DNA of 64,000 nt, taken from the NCBI GenBank assembly GCA_037951165.1, contig JBBDHG010000026.1, forward strand, positions 733,501 through 797,500. Direction: 5' to 3'. Below the pieces are notes generated by a model. It did no database searches. It was not told the origin of the DNA and saw only the letters and a list, made by a program, of their open reading frames with translations. The position numbers and the translations under genes are program-made. This DNA comes from Lophius americanus. Lineage: Eukaryota; Chordata; Actinopteri; Lophiiformes; Lophiidae. Positions 1 to 11,431 of the stretch are shown here, in pieces; positions within the stretch are counted from its first letter, which is position 1, and each line of letters starts with the position of its first letter.

Positions 1-183
1 GATAACGTTTGTTATCTGTATTCCACTACAGATTCAACAGATCTTTACAAGAAAAAACTGTCACGGAGGTCCCGTAAGGATGCTGTGGTGGTCCCTGTTC
101 CTGGTCCAACAGTTCTTAATGACTTTGGATCAGTCGCTCCAACATCTATAGTCCTGAAAAAGTGGTCCAGTCAGAAATCTTGA
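1..183 (+). CDS. Partial open frame at window edge, unidentified C-terminal end
   Basis: The frame is open from base 1 to a TGA at 181-183, giving 60 residues that end VLKKWSSQKS. It must begin upstream of the window. An AATAAA signal follows at about 242, and a (CCTGAA)n tract starts at about 250. I do not recognise the protein. A terminal exon of a gene with a very short 3' UTR would look like this, but so would the 3' end of a LINE, because many fish LINEs finish with AATAAA and a short tandem tail. No splice acceptor or domain settles it. Confidence 0.3.
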   Translation, partial: DNVCYLYSTTDSTDLYKKKLSRRSRKDAVVVPVPGPTVLNDFGSVAPTSIVLKKWSSQKS

Positions 184-249
184 ATTGTATTGATAGTGTG
201 TGGGACTCCCCCCCACCCAAACAAATCTACCTACGGGTACAAATAAAGT

Positions 250-300
250 AACCTGAACCTGAACCTGAACCTGAACCTGAACCTGAACCTGAACCTGAAG
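250..300. repeat. (CCTGAA)n hexanucleotide microsatellite
   Basis: About eight direct copies of the hexamer directly follow an AATAAA. The position fits a LINE tail as well as a chance microsatellite. It is not the vertebrate telomere motif. Confidence 0.85.
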
Positions 301-2164
301 CTAAATTCTTTATTTATATACCACTTACACTTCTAACAGCAACACTTAAAAGCATGAAGATTGAAAAAGAAGAAGAGGAATTCCACTGCTGGGTTAACAT
401 GAGTGGGATTGTGCAATCGGTATGATGGAGGTGGTTGTGGAGTAAGGCGGAGGTCGTGCCGATCCATGATGAGGAGGATTACTCACGTAATAATCACTTA
501 ATGTTGATTTCTGTGGTTATGAACAGAAGATGGTTCATTTTTTTGTGATTGATTAAATCAAGGTAATTATTAAAGGAGGAACAAAATTGGGATTTTTATT
601 TGCAGGTGACACAAATATAATTTTAACACCGTCTTTAATACCGTGACTATATATTCATACATATTTATACTCTACAGTGTTGACATGGATGGCAATACAT
701 GTCATGGCAGAAAGACAATATTTTTTTGTCGAACAGTAACTTTAGTCCGGAAACAGCTGGCAAAAGAGAAAGGAGAAGTCCTGTGAGCTTTGGGAGAGAT
801 GGATCCATCAGTAAGAGGAACACAGAAGGTTGAGAATTCATAACCCCCGGAGAGATTGTCCTCCGTTTCACCGCCGGCTGCATTTGTTTACTGCCATGAT
901 GTTAAACCAGCTGCATTAAAGTTAAAGCCGCAAAAAGCGTTTCCACCGTTATGCTTCAGGTCATGTGGTCCCAAAAGGTCCCCGCGGATCCCAAACCCCC
1001 TGTTGCTCAAAGCATCTCTTCAGCATCAAAACAGGAAATCGAAACTTTCTGACCTCGAGGGCGAGAAAGGTCGTACCAAGGTCAGCGGCTCATGATGACC
1101 TCTGAAGGCTTGGGACAGGACAGGCGTCACATGCTGGCAGCTTTGTAGAAGTGAGAGTGGGAAGTTGCTGCTCTTATTGTGGCGACCTGGCAAGTGAGGT
1201 GACTCCGAGGGCATTGCTTTGCATTTTGGGTAGCTGGTCGGTCACACAGGCTGACCGGGGTGGGAGCTGCTCGGTTGCTGTAATGTAATAATTGTGAGGA
1301 TGAGTCAGAGAGTTCTGTGATTCAGATGGTTTTGGTCTGCCGATTTTATTATCAGGGATCTGTGGGTGGGTTTTGAATGCTTTTTAGTTCCGCTCACCTT
1401 TACCTCCTTTCCCTCTCTGTCTGTTTACATTGTCCAAACAAATTCGGGAACAGGTCCAATGCGACCAGTGATGATACTTTGAACTGAATCTATAACGGGA
1501 TCAGATTTGCCGCGGTTGCGTAAATGTTCAGACGTTTTTTGGTTTAAATTTCCCCGGTCACTTTTGATTTAAGGCAGGTATTATTTGTGTGTTTGCAACC
1601 TTGAGTCTGGGCCAAGTCCTCGCTCTGACTGGAGAGCCTGGAGATGGCCAGGTTTTCCATTATATCATCTTTTAAGGAGTTTCTCAATACTTTTGTTAGA
1701 AGATTTGAAAGTTTTTTTTTGGGGCTTTTATTGATTTATATTCTGTATCTGGGCTGCAGTTTGACGGCTGGTTCTACTTCAATGTTGCTTTTAAGCTATT
1801 TCTATTACTGTTAGTACTTTTATCACTTATTTATTTATCGCTATTATAACCTACTTTATCACTGACATTTTGACGGACATTATTCAAATAAATGGGGACG
1901 TGTTATTGAATTCATTAGAGGCGAGAAGAAGATGTGCAGACGCTATCAGATGATGGTTGAGTGAATATTACAAACTAGATATAAGGAAGGAGAGAATGTC
2001 AGGAAGAGTTTAGAAGAGCAAAAGGTGAAACTTTGGAATGGAAATAATTTTAGTTTGACAGACAAGTCTGAATTTTTTTCTTGCATCTCTGCCGCTCCGT
2101 TTGCAGCATAGCAAACACATGAAACCTGAAAACATTCAATAGACGTGACATAATCAAAAACAAT
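301..2164. other. Non-coding stretch, nothing recognised
   Basis: The short open frames here have no domain signature and no convincing splice context. Base composition moves from AT-rich to mixed around 850-1250 and back. I see no repeat family or RNA gene. Confidence 0.5.
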
Positions 2165-2560
2165 CTAGGCCAACGCTGTCGTCCCCGACAGCAGGGGTAT
2201 ATCCCCGAAAAGCCCCCAATCCCCTGCGTCGTATGTCAGAAGAACAGTGTTTTTTGTAAAGAAAATTGCTCCCCCTACAGAGTAAAATATGAACTATTAG
2301 AGTCAAATATGACGCGTAGAAGCTAAAACTCCTCAAGTCCGTTGATGTGCACCAAATTTGGACTAAATCGGAAAGTTGAGAAATTATGGCCCATAAAATG
2401 TATGGAGATAAAACTCCCCCTAGTGTCAAAAATATACGCGCGACCTCGCCTAAAATCGACCCAGTTGTTCCTCGCACTAAGTTCTATTTGGATATAACAT
2501 TTGAAAATGATCTATGTAATTGTTTTTGAGTTACAGCGATAAAACAAAAGATCTGCGGCG
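2165..2560 (-). mobile_element. Dispersed repeat family A, copy 1, hairpin + CTAG terminus
   Basis: Read on the minus strand, this copy has the family hallmarks: a GCGAGGAAGAACTGGGT-like segment, ACACTAGGGGGAG, then a terminal hairpin GCTGTCG-GGGA-CGACAGC (2175-2192). Six bases later comes CTAG (2165-2168). A stem-loop shortly before CTRR is how Helitron 3' ends look. Only the hairpin end is sharp; the other boundary is approximate. No coding capacity is seen, so it would be non-autonomous. Confidence 0.55.
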
Positions 2561-3031
2561 GCTGCGATGACAATGAGCTTAATTTCCCCAACTATGCTTT
2601 GATCTGGGATTAATCTCCATATTTGAAAGTTGAACAAAAGAGGGCTTCAGTCTAACCCTGATAAATCGTGGAACTCTTCTCCGATGTTCATCGTTCAGAA
2701 CGTACTTGGGATTTAAAACATATTGAAATGATACATTCAAAAATACATTTAGGGTTAATATTTATGACGGATGTATTTTAGTTGCATGTAGAATTTTCAT
2801 CCCCCTGGATTACAAAATGGAACACAAGCAAACAAACTAATCTTATGTTTATATGATGCACATTTGTTACAACATTAAGGAAACAAGTAAAACATATATT
2901 CATGTTATAACTCTAATAAATCTCATGTTTTCAAATATATTTCAGCTTCCAAAGAATGAAAGTTCCTAAAAATTGCTTGTAAACAATATCGTGAATTTTA
3001 GCCAATTGAATCCTGCTTGTTTGTTCTACAG
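2561..3031. other. AT-rich spacer, nothing recognised
   Basis: No coding or repeat signal was seen beyond the fading end of the preceding repeat. The last eight bases (3024-3031, TTCTACAG) are the left target duplication of the next element. Confidence 0.5.
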
Positions 3032-3723
3032 CAGGGGTGTCAAACTCAATCACAGACGGGGGCCAACATTAAAGATGGAGACCCCATCAGGGGCTGAACA
3101 GGACTCAAACTGGCCATGTTTAATCTGAGGTACTGTTAAAATTTAATCTGAATTTCATTTACTCATTTTATAGAATTCTGAACAAACAAACGGAATAGAA
3201 AATACTCAAATTACAGATTAAATTCAAAATAGATCTGGAAAACTCATTTCTATCTCTCCCTCTCTTATCAGCATAATTTCACAGAATAATTTCTAAAGAA
3301 AAGTTTTTATCCGCCTGCATCGATAACAGCCAGAAAACTTTATATTTCACTAACAAATGACACAAAATCTATCGGTCTTTAATTAACAATGTCAACAAAA
3401 AGGAACTTTAAATGACACTTTATAAATGGCTGATGAATGAAACCGTAAAAGTAAACTGATGCTCCTCGTATCAGTTCCTGCAGTCAGGAGCAGCTGCTCC
3501 TCAGAAAACAGTCAGGTAAATGAATATCCTCCAGGTGCATTTCACATTAAATGTAACCAACTTCATGTGTTTTCTTGTTTGTTGTTTCTTGTCTCTCGGT
3601 TGATGTGATGGCTATCGCAGTGCATTCTGGGACTCGTAGTATCTGTGGTGTTTGTGCTGTTTACCAGTGAGCTAGTTATAAAAATGAGATATTGTCTCGC
3701 GGGCCTTGAGTCTGATACATGTG
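3032..3723. mobile_element. Non-autonomous hAT-type DNA transposon with imperfect 8-bp TSD
   Basis: The left end is CAGGGGTGTCAAACTCA, a common hAT terminus. The right end, reverse-complemented, begins CACATGTATCAGACTCA, so the two 17-bp ends are degenerate terminal inverted repeats. The flanks are TTCTACAG (3024-3031) and TTCTATAG (3724-3731), an 8-bp duplication with one mismatch, which is the length hAT transposases make. The 692-bp interior has no transposase frame. The mismatches in TIRs and TSD point to an old insertion. Confidence 0.75.
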
Positions 3724-3731
3724 TTCTATAG

Positions 3732-4531
3732 GGAGACATATTTAAACCTCGATGATTCTTGGTTGATTCTTAAAGATTCTCCAGAGGTTGAACTACAATC
3801 ATTGAGCAGATTTTGATTTGGTGGAACATTTTTGACTTTGGAGTCGAGGGCAAACTCTTATACTATGTAGTATGGCAGTCCTGTTGGACATTCATTATCA
3901 CAGTGTAAAAAACAGAAGAAGAATCTGACTAACTAAAAAAACCAGGGGGGAAAGAGAAGGAACGAACCCAGAGAGGAAGAGACAGTAAGAATAACTTTGA
4001 TCAGTGACGTGAAGGCCAGATAACTCTGGAGTCTAAAGATTTATGCCCTGACTCGCAGCCAGGTCATGGCTGAATCCACCAGTTTTTGCGTCTTATTCCG
4101 TCCTCCAGGAAGTATGAACGACACAAATATTCTCATGGCAAGATTAAAGAGCGAGACGACTGTGAAAAATGTGTCATGTTCTCAGTAAAACATGCCCAGA
4201 AACGTCCAGAAACGTCGGTGGGGAGGAAACAAAAAAACAGCGTCTCACAATCCCAATCCTAGATGTTCGGAGGTATTTGATCTAGCGATCGAAATCTCCT
4301 GAGCTCCTTGAAAAAGACTTGGTGCTGAGACTTCTTTTTAAAACTGCTGTCAAAGTCAGGAGCAAAAAACGTAATAGATGTTTTTGCGAAGAATGTTTTG
4401 GCCGTCTTGTATAACTAAATTTAAAACTGTGACCATTTTCAAAGAGTTTCTGATGAATAAAAACACATCTGACAGTTTAGAAAAGGTCAATAGTAATAAT
4501 AGTCTAGAGGAATGCTAAAATGCTGTAAGAT
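3732..4531. other. Non-coding stretch, nothing recognised
   Basis: There is no frame of note, no repeat family and no splice-flanked segment. Confidence 0.5.
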
Positions 4532-4532
4532 T

Positions 4533-4585
<53 letters not shown>
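4532..4585. repeat. (TA)n microsatellite
   Basis: About 54 bp of nearly pure TA dinucleotide. Confidence 0.95.
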
Positions 4586-4586
<1 letters not shown>

Positions 4587-4744
4587 CTACAGTCTGACAA
4601 TTTAACACAGCCACAAAGAGTTTTCACTATTAAGTTTGTTTGTAAAGCAACTACAACAATTTAAAGAACTTTACGTAAGACTGACGTATTTATTGAAAAA
4701 TGGAACTAACAAAAAGAGTTTTTAGGAGTTATCTGTGACAGAAG

Positions 4745-5110
4745 AATATCAACAGGAGTGAAGGGAAAGGTTTCCAAGATGGTGGTGAGAGCAGCTTCTC
4801 CGTCTGGGTTAGAGACGGTGGCACCGACCAGAACACAGGAGGCAGAGCTGAATATGTTCAGGTGTTCTTTGGGAGGGTTGGACATCGAAACGGATCGCAT
4901 GGGAGGGACGGTCCAGGTTAGACTTCTTTGAGACAAAGTCAGAGAGGCGGGACTGAGACGGTTTGGACAGGTGAAGAGGAGGGACAGTGGATCTAATGGT
5001 AGAAAGATTCTGTTGGTTGTCGTGACAGAGGAAGATGCAGAGGACAGAGCAAGTTGGAAACTTGCCGCCGTGGAGAACCCTAAAGGGAACAGTAGAGAGA
5101 GGAAGAAGAA
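4745..5110 (+). pseudogene. LINE (RTE-like) reverse-transcriptase ORF, decayed C-terminal fragment
   Basis: Plus-strand translation gives GLETVAPTRTQEAELNMFRC, then, after an in-frame stop, DKVREAGLRRFGQVKRRDS. From memory this matches the tail of the abundant fish RTE-type LINE protein (GLETVALSKRQEAELE...RLRWFGHVQRRDS). The stop and drift show that it is dead. A 66-residue frame starting at 4971 is only its undamaged end. No 5' part of the element is present, as expected for a 5'-truncated insertion. Confidence 0.7.
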
Positions 5111-5871
5111 GAAGAACAGGAAGAAGAGGAAAATCACAAAAAATAATGACAAAAAATGCACATATATTTAAAAAGATTCAAACAATGTCAGATGTTATAG
5201 AACATTATTAGAATCAGAACATTCAGCTGCAGCGCAGAATCCATGAGCAGCTTCCTGGATTTCGCACCACCTCACCCTTACGCCCACAGGGCGCCGCTAT
5301 CAGCGCCATCCTCATCTTTATCAGGGGCATCAGAGAGGTCCACAGCAGGAGTCAGTAACATGCATTTAGTAGTGGGAGTAGAGAAGGAGAGAGAGTGACG
5401 GAGAGAGAGAGCAGCTCAGAGCATCATGGGAAATATCCCAAATGTCTAAACGCATAGAAGCCCGGCGTTTAGATTTCAGTAAATCTTTATTTGTCGCTGT
5501 TTAAAATGTGGATAAGGATAATAAATCACTGTGAGGAATTTTTTTTTTACAAAATGTATATGTTTATACAGCATATAGAAAACACAACAAAGTCCCATAA
5601 ATCTCAGTTCACCTCTGGAGTGGAGGGATGATTAAGGGTCAACATCTGATTTTTACAAATCAGCAGGTCTACGGTTCGGATAAAAGTTTCCCAAAAAACC
5701 CCAAAACCTACAGCGTTAACAATCTTGTGACAGCGGCGTCTTCCCGACCGAGTGACGGCGGCTCATGACGAAGAAGGTAGTACCAGAGGAAGAATAATGG
5801 AAGACAAGAAGCAGTGGAAGAGTGAGAGAGACCCTGTAGGTGTGTATGCATGAGATAAAGAGAGCGTGGCC

Positions 5872-5874
<3 letters not shown>
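5111..5874. other. Non-coding stretch, nothing recognised
   Basis: There is a purine-rich patch just after the LINE fragment and around 5380-5415, and otherwise no signal. Confidence 0.5.
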
Positions 5875-5913
<39 letters not shown>

Positions 5914-5938
5914 TACGTGTGTGTGTTTGTACGTGTGT
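5875..5938. repeat. (TG)n microsatellite
   Basis: A TG run, broken by TTGTACG interruptions after about 5910. The histidine/threonine and valine/cysteine open frames across it are repeat artefacts. Confidence 0.95.
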
Positions 5939-6796
5939 GTCCCTTTGACTCTTCGCTGCTGGTTTCCTGTAACGGTCCAAAGAGGTTATTTATTGCTGGA
6001 GAGCGCCGTGCCTGGCATTCTCCTCGGTACATTTTGTGATGTGGGAGTAAAAGCTGCTCTTCTGAAAAGCAATTAAATCCATCTGTGATTAAAAAAAGAA
6101 GACAGAAAGTAAGAAAATATAGCGAACAAACTTCAGAGCTGGAGCCATTATTGTTTGAACTTTAAAAGATGTTTGTTTTACTCTTTTATTTAACTGGTTT
6201 CTATATTTTCACTGGTTCTGTGTAGGCTGGAATAAATTCTGGTTTAACTTTCAAAGAGCAAAGACTGAAAAAAAAACCTTCATTATTTTCTTTATTTGCT
6301 AAGAATGACACAATTATCTTGATGAAGAAAATCTTTATTCAGAGTCAGTTGGAAACTGTTTTCTTTTTTCTCAGCAAGCGAGTCCGCTTTGATCAAACGG
6401 GATTCTGATGAACCCCAAACTGTTCTTCTTCGATCATAGAAGCCTGATCCTGTGATTGGATTTCCTCTGAGCAAAGGAAAAAGCCAGATAACAGTTTGCA
6501 TGAGCTTCACTTTGTAAATCAGCCAAAGAGATGACTTCATGGGATTTTGTTTCATGAATTGTTGCTCCTGGACCGATTTACTGGTTCCAGTTCATTCCCT
6601 GGTTTCTGGAGTCAACACAAGAAAATGGGATGGACAGTCATTACATCACAAACAGGTTTTATTTTATTCATTTTCTGATGTTTCTTCCGATCTCACATAT
6701 ATTCAAGCAAAATAGTGACATTTTTTTGATTCTCTAGAGCGCAGCAGCTGTGTTAGTTTCAAGGCCCCCCCTGTTGATCGAACCCAGAACAGACTA
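5939..6796. other. Non-coding stretch, nothing recognised
   Basis: It is AT-rich with only short frames and no domain or family signal. Confidence 0.5.
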
Positions 6797-7160
6797 CAGC
6801 ATTAGAACCACCTGCCTAATTAGAATATTAGAACCACCTGCCTAATATTGTGTTGGTTCCCTTTTTGTAGTCCATAGGGCTCTATGACGCTCTGTCGGTT
6901 CTGACATATCTCCATAAGAAACAGACTTTTTTCCAGAAATTGGACGTAATAATAATAATAATAATACGTTCACCGCTTCTAACCACTGCAGTCTGGAAAT
7001 ACAACATCAGCAGGTTTGGAGATGCGCTGTTGTTTTTTGCCACAGTCAAAGTCTCTCAGAACCTTACGTTAGAAAGAATAGCCCAATCTCCCTGCTTTCA
7101 GAAGATCACCTTAAAAACAAAAACGCTCACTTGCTGCCTAAAATATCCCAACCACTGAAA
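6797..7160 (+). mobile_element. Dispersed repeat family B, internally deleted copy
   Basis: The 5' motif ACCACCTGCCTAAT...ATTGTGTTGG is present, with a local duplication at 6797-6855. The family's 3' motif CACTTGCTGCCTAAAATATC lies at about 7130-7150. Together they give a deletion derivative of the teleost repeat seen more fully at 56705-57345. An (AAT)n run sits at 6946-6966. Confidence 0.6.
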
Positions 7161-7629
7161 AATACGACACTTACCTAGTTCGTAAAGCCGTTACAGAAAA
7201 ACCTTATAATCAGTTTGAGCCATGCAATGCAACTACTCACTAATCTAATTTTCACAATATGCAACTTTTTTTTCTCTTTCTTTTGGGATCCACCATTTCT
7301 GAAAACTGTCATAATTGATAAAGCAGCGGCTGAACTTTCTATTATGGCAGACTGAATGAATTTACAAACCAAAAAACTACCAATTGAGCAGAAACTCCTT
7401 CTAATTATCTAAATGAACATTTGTAAAGATTCAAATCGAAGTCATGTGACACATGGTTATTACTTCCTGGAAATGGATGTCATGGAATCGTCGTCGCGTT
7501 CACCTCAGGTCCTTCATTTAAATGTGATAACTCAAAGAGTCTGTGTAAATTCTCATTCATCCGGGTCATGGTTGGACTCAACCCACATGGATAACTCAAA
7601 AACTATTTAATGAAACATTTTTTTATTTT
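7161..7629. other. AT-rich spacer, nothing recognised
   Basis: No coding or repeat signal was seen. Confidence 0.45.
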
Positions 7630-8047
7630 ATTGACCTTTATGTGAGGGAGACCTGGACTGATTTTGGGAAAGCTTCATCTCCAAAGGTCGTCGGGTCATA
7701 ATTTCAAAACCTTTAGTTGGATTTAGTAAAAATTTGATGCATATCAATCGGCCAGAGGAAATCTGTCTCGTAAATTTCCACTAGAGGGAGATTATTAACG
7801 GAAGATGCTGTTTTTCGTCAATTACTTCCTTATATTTGCGGCCTAATAATCACTTTAAGGAGATCTATCGTGTAGATGTAAGATTTTACTGGTAATAAAT
7901 TATATTTTGCACACTACAAGGAGATTTTCTTGTTTATTTTTTACAAAAAAAACTTTATTTGAGGAGAGTTCAATCCGAGGGACAGCTTGTACAATGCAGA
8001 GGATTGGGGGCTTTTCCTTGCGGTCAAGGTCGACAGTGGGGCCCTAG
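7630..8047 (+). mobile_element. Dispersed repeat family A, copy 2, ends CTAG|T
   Basis: The family segments appear in order on the plus strand (GATTTTGGGAAAG, CACTAGAGGGAG, then GGATTGGGGGCTTTT). They finish with a degenerate hairpin at about 8020-8037, then CTAG at 8044-8047 followed by T. That spacing and following base match a Helitron 3' end. The left boundary is approximate. Confidence 0.55.
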
Positions 8048-8286
8048 TTATTTGTAAACAGTTATAGTGTTTTGAAATGATGACAGGACTCTCTATGACG
8101 TCAACAGATCAGCTTATTTCTCTAGAAGTGATGATTTTCTACAGAATTATCACACATACTGCAGATTTTCAGAACCTTTTCTTTTGTCTCTTTTGTCATT
8201 TATAATTTAGTTGAATGCAGCATCCAGCTTACATTTCAGAAAATGCTCGGGTATATTAACGCAAATCTCAAGGCTGCAGATAAACT

Positions 8287-9205
8287 CCTCTTTGAAAAGC
8301 ATTTCCTGATCTGAGAACCATTCAGCAGCAACATATAATACATAATATATATAATATAATTTAATTTTATATTCATACGTTTGGATCTTTTCTGGCATTT
8401 CTTTGGGTATTTATCCAAATTGTCTTAATTCTTTTGAGGAATTTAACATTGAGACATGTTTTGTAGGACATTATGTATAATGAGAATTATTTACATATTT
8501 CTCTAGCAAGACAGATTTCTGGCCTTTATTATAAAACCATCACATATTTTATATTTTCCTTCTTCACGTGAAGATGTGTTTTTCATCACATCTGCAATAA
8601 AAAAAACAATTCTGAACTTCGGTTTATGTTTTAGAATGTTTCAACATATTTTCATCTATCTGGTTTTTGGTGTCTTTCTTGTTTAAAGCTCCAAGTTCAC
8701 CACATGACCTCATGCCTTCTTCCAGAGGCATGAGGTCATGTGGTGAACTTGGAGCTCTTAAACAAAGAAAGACAACCCAAAAACCAGACTAGATGAACAA
8801 TATGTTGAAACATCTCTATAACACATTAAACGAAGTTCAGGAATTGTTTTTCTTTACTTGCAGATTGTGACTGAAACAACACATCTTCACAGTGAAGACT
8901 GGAACGAAACTATAAAATATGTGATGGTTTTATAATAAAGGCAGAAATCTGTCCTTGCTAGAGAACTATGTCAAATAATTCTCATTATAATAATGTCCCT
9001 ACAAACACTGTCTCAATGTTAAATTCTCAAAAGAATCTAAGACAATTTGGATATAATACCCAAACGAAATTGCAGAAAAGACTCCCCCAACGTCATCGAA
9101 ATTATAATCAATTAAATTATATTATATCATATCTATGTATTATATGTTGACTGCTGCAATGGCTTCTCAGATCAGGAAATGCTTTTCAAAAGAAGGGAAC
9201 GACTG
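8287..9205. mobile_element. 0.9-kb foldback element (long imperfect palindrome)
   Basis: The left arm (about 8287-8716) and right arm (8727 to about 9205) are reverse complements along roughly 430 bp, with scattered mismatches and small indels. The spacer is only 10 bp (8717-8726). Near the centre the match is close to exact: CCACATGACCTCATGCC pairs with GGCATGAGGTCATGTGG. There is no coding capacity, and I could not recognise terminal motifs or a target duplication. A foldback transposon or an inverted duplication would both give this. Confidence 0.85.
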
Positions 9206-10169
9206 AGAATACTTTTAGATGCTAAAAAGGCTTCTGAGGCTTAAAAATGTAGTGAATCAGTCTTGAATGTTACAGATTGGACATCCTTCCATACATTTTC
9301 TGGACTGTGGGAGGAAGTAGTTCCTGGTCCCAAAGGCAGAGGTGGATTCAAACACCCATCCCTCCGTACTGTCATTTTTTTAAATAAACATTTCCAAGTG
9401 TTCTTTAGTGTTTAGGTATTAGTTTAATTACATTTTTACGTACTATTTTTGTGAACTACTAAACGTAACGACGTCATATCGACAGAACAGAAGATTTTAT
9501 AATCCAACGAATCCGAATGAATCTTCTCAATGTTTGATACAGAGGCTACAAAATCTAAAGTGTTTAATGGTTTTAAAGGTTTAATGGAGATTCCATTGCA
9601 AAAAGGAATTCCCGCACAATGACTTACTTGCAGAATAATATCGGAGCTAGACCTTCATCAGATTGAACGATTTTTGAAAACGAGGAGCCACCTTAGAATG
9701 TGAGTGGCTGCATAAGTGCCAACTATCACATCTTACCTGTGGGGTAGAAAGAAGACAGGTAAATCCACACATACAAATATGACAATATTCACCTGGAGTT
9801 TAACGCTTTAACAAGCATGATGATATAAAATGACAGTAACAACAAACAAAAGTTTAAAAATCAAAGTAATAGACTTTGTGGAATAATGTTCAATCCAATG
9901 ATTGTAATAACACTAATGAATAATTAAGTGAGTTGATGAAATAACAGTCAAGGTAAAGGTGGTCCTGAACTAGACAGACCTGCCCACAGGTACAAGCCGT
10001 CGTCTGATGCTTCTTCAATCAGGCACTCAGATGGAACACTAGGAAGCAGCAGGTATGTTACACACAGGTATGATACCTGGGTAACCTTTTCATCACTACT
10101 ATGGCCATCAGATCCAATAGTGACTCAATGATAAAGATAATTAATTAATTATTATTAATTATTTTTTCT
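9206..10169. other. Non-coding stretch with traces of teleost repeats
   Basis: The sequence at 9290-9365 (TGGACTGTGGGAGGAAG, then GGTGGATTCAAACACCC) resembles the end of a very common teleost repeat. The reverse strand around 9640-9665 carries CTGATGAAGGTCTAG, a motif seen again near 17830. The rest holds nothing recognised. Confidence 0.45.
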
Positions 10170-11379
10170 GAGCTCACACACACAGAACAACAAACACACA
10201 CACACACACACTCACATACAGATACAATCACACAAAGACACACACACAGACACACAAAAAAACACAAATGTATACAAATGTATACATTGTTTATCTGTGT
10301 ACGCAACTAGACGTACACACACAAACAACCACACAGACACACACTAACACACACACAAACACGCATACACACCATCACTCATACATCGACACACAGACAC
10401 AAACACAGACACATACACTGCTACACACACACAAAGACACGCAAACACACACACTGACACACAAAAACGCAGACAAACAGACACACACACACAGACAGAC
10501 ACACCCCCATACACACAGAGACACACAAACACACACACAAACACAAAGACGCACACAGAGGCACACACACTCTTATACACACACACACAAACATAGACAT
10601 AGACACACACAAACAAACACACACTCATCCACAGCTACACACACATACACACACACACAGATAAAAACAACAACACACACATAGACACCTAAACACACAC
10701 ACACGCATACACACAAACACACATACAAACGCAGACAAACAGACATGCAAACACACACGCATACGCACACAAACACACACACTGACACACACACACAGAC
10801 AGAAAAACACAGAAATATACACACAGACACACAAAAACAAACACACACGCATTCACACACAAACACACACTCACCCCATCACACAAGCACGCAGACGCAC
10901 ACAGAAACACACACACAATTATACACACACAAACACACAAACACACCATCACACATACATAGACACATACACACATACACAGCTACATACACATACATAC
11001 ACACACAAACATGCAGACACAGAGACAAACCCACACGCATACACACACAAACACACATATATAGACACACACACACAAACACACATACATAGACACACAC
11101 ACACAAACACAGCTACATACACATACATACACACACAAACACACACACACACACACACAGAGACACACACATACAAACACAGCTACATACACATACATAC
11201 ACACACAAACACAGCTACATACACATACATACACACACAAACACAGCTACATACACATACATACGCACACTAACACACTCACACCCACATACACACACAC
11301 AGAGACACACACACACAAACACAGCTACATACACATACATACACACACAAACATGCAGACACACTGACATACACACACA

Positions 11380-11420
<41 letters not shown>

Positions 11421-11431
11421 ACACACACACA
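10170..11431. repeat. 1.25-kb CA-rich satellite-like tract
   Basis: This is a nearly continuous run of ACAC interrupted by G, T and A variants. Nested within it is a higher-order unit beginning AGCTACATACACATACATAC, found at 10981, 11111, 11181, 11213, 11245 and 11323. Three of these are in perfect 32-bp tandem (11181-11276). The many frames of TH and CV repeats over the region are artefacts of composition. Confidence 0.95.

Noticed and set aside
250..300. Interstitial telomere repeat
   Set aside because: The unit is CCTGAA, not TTAGGG/CCCTAA.
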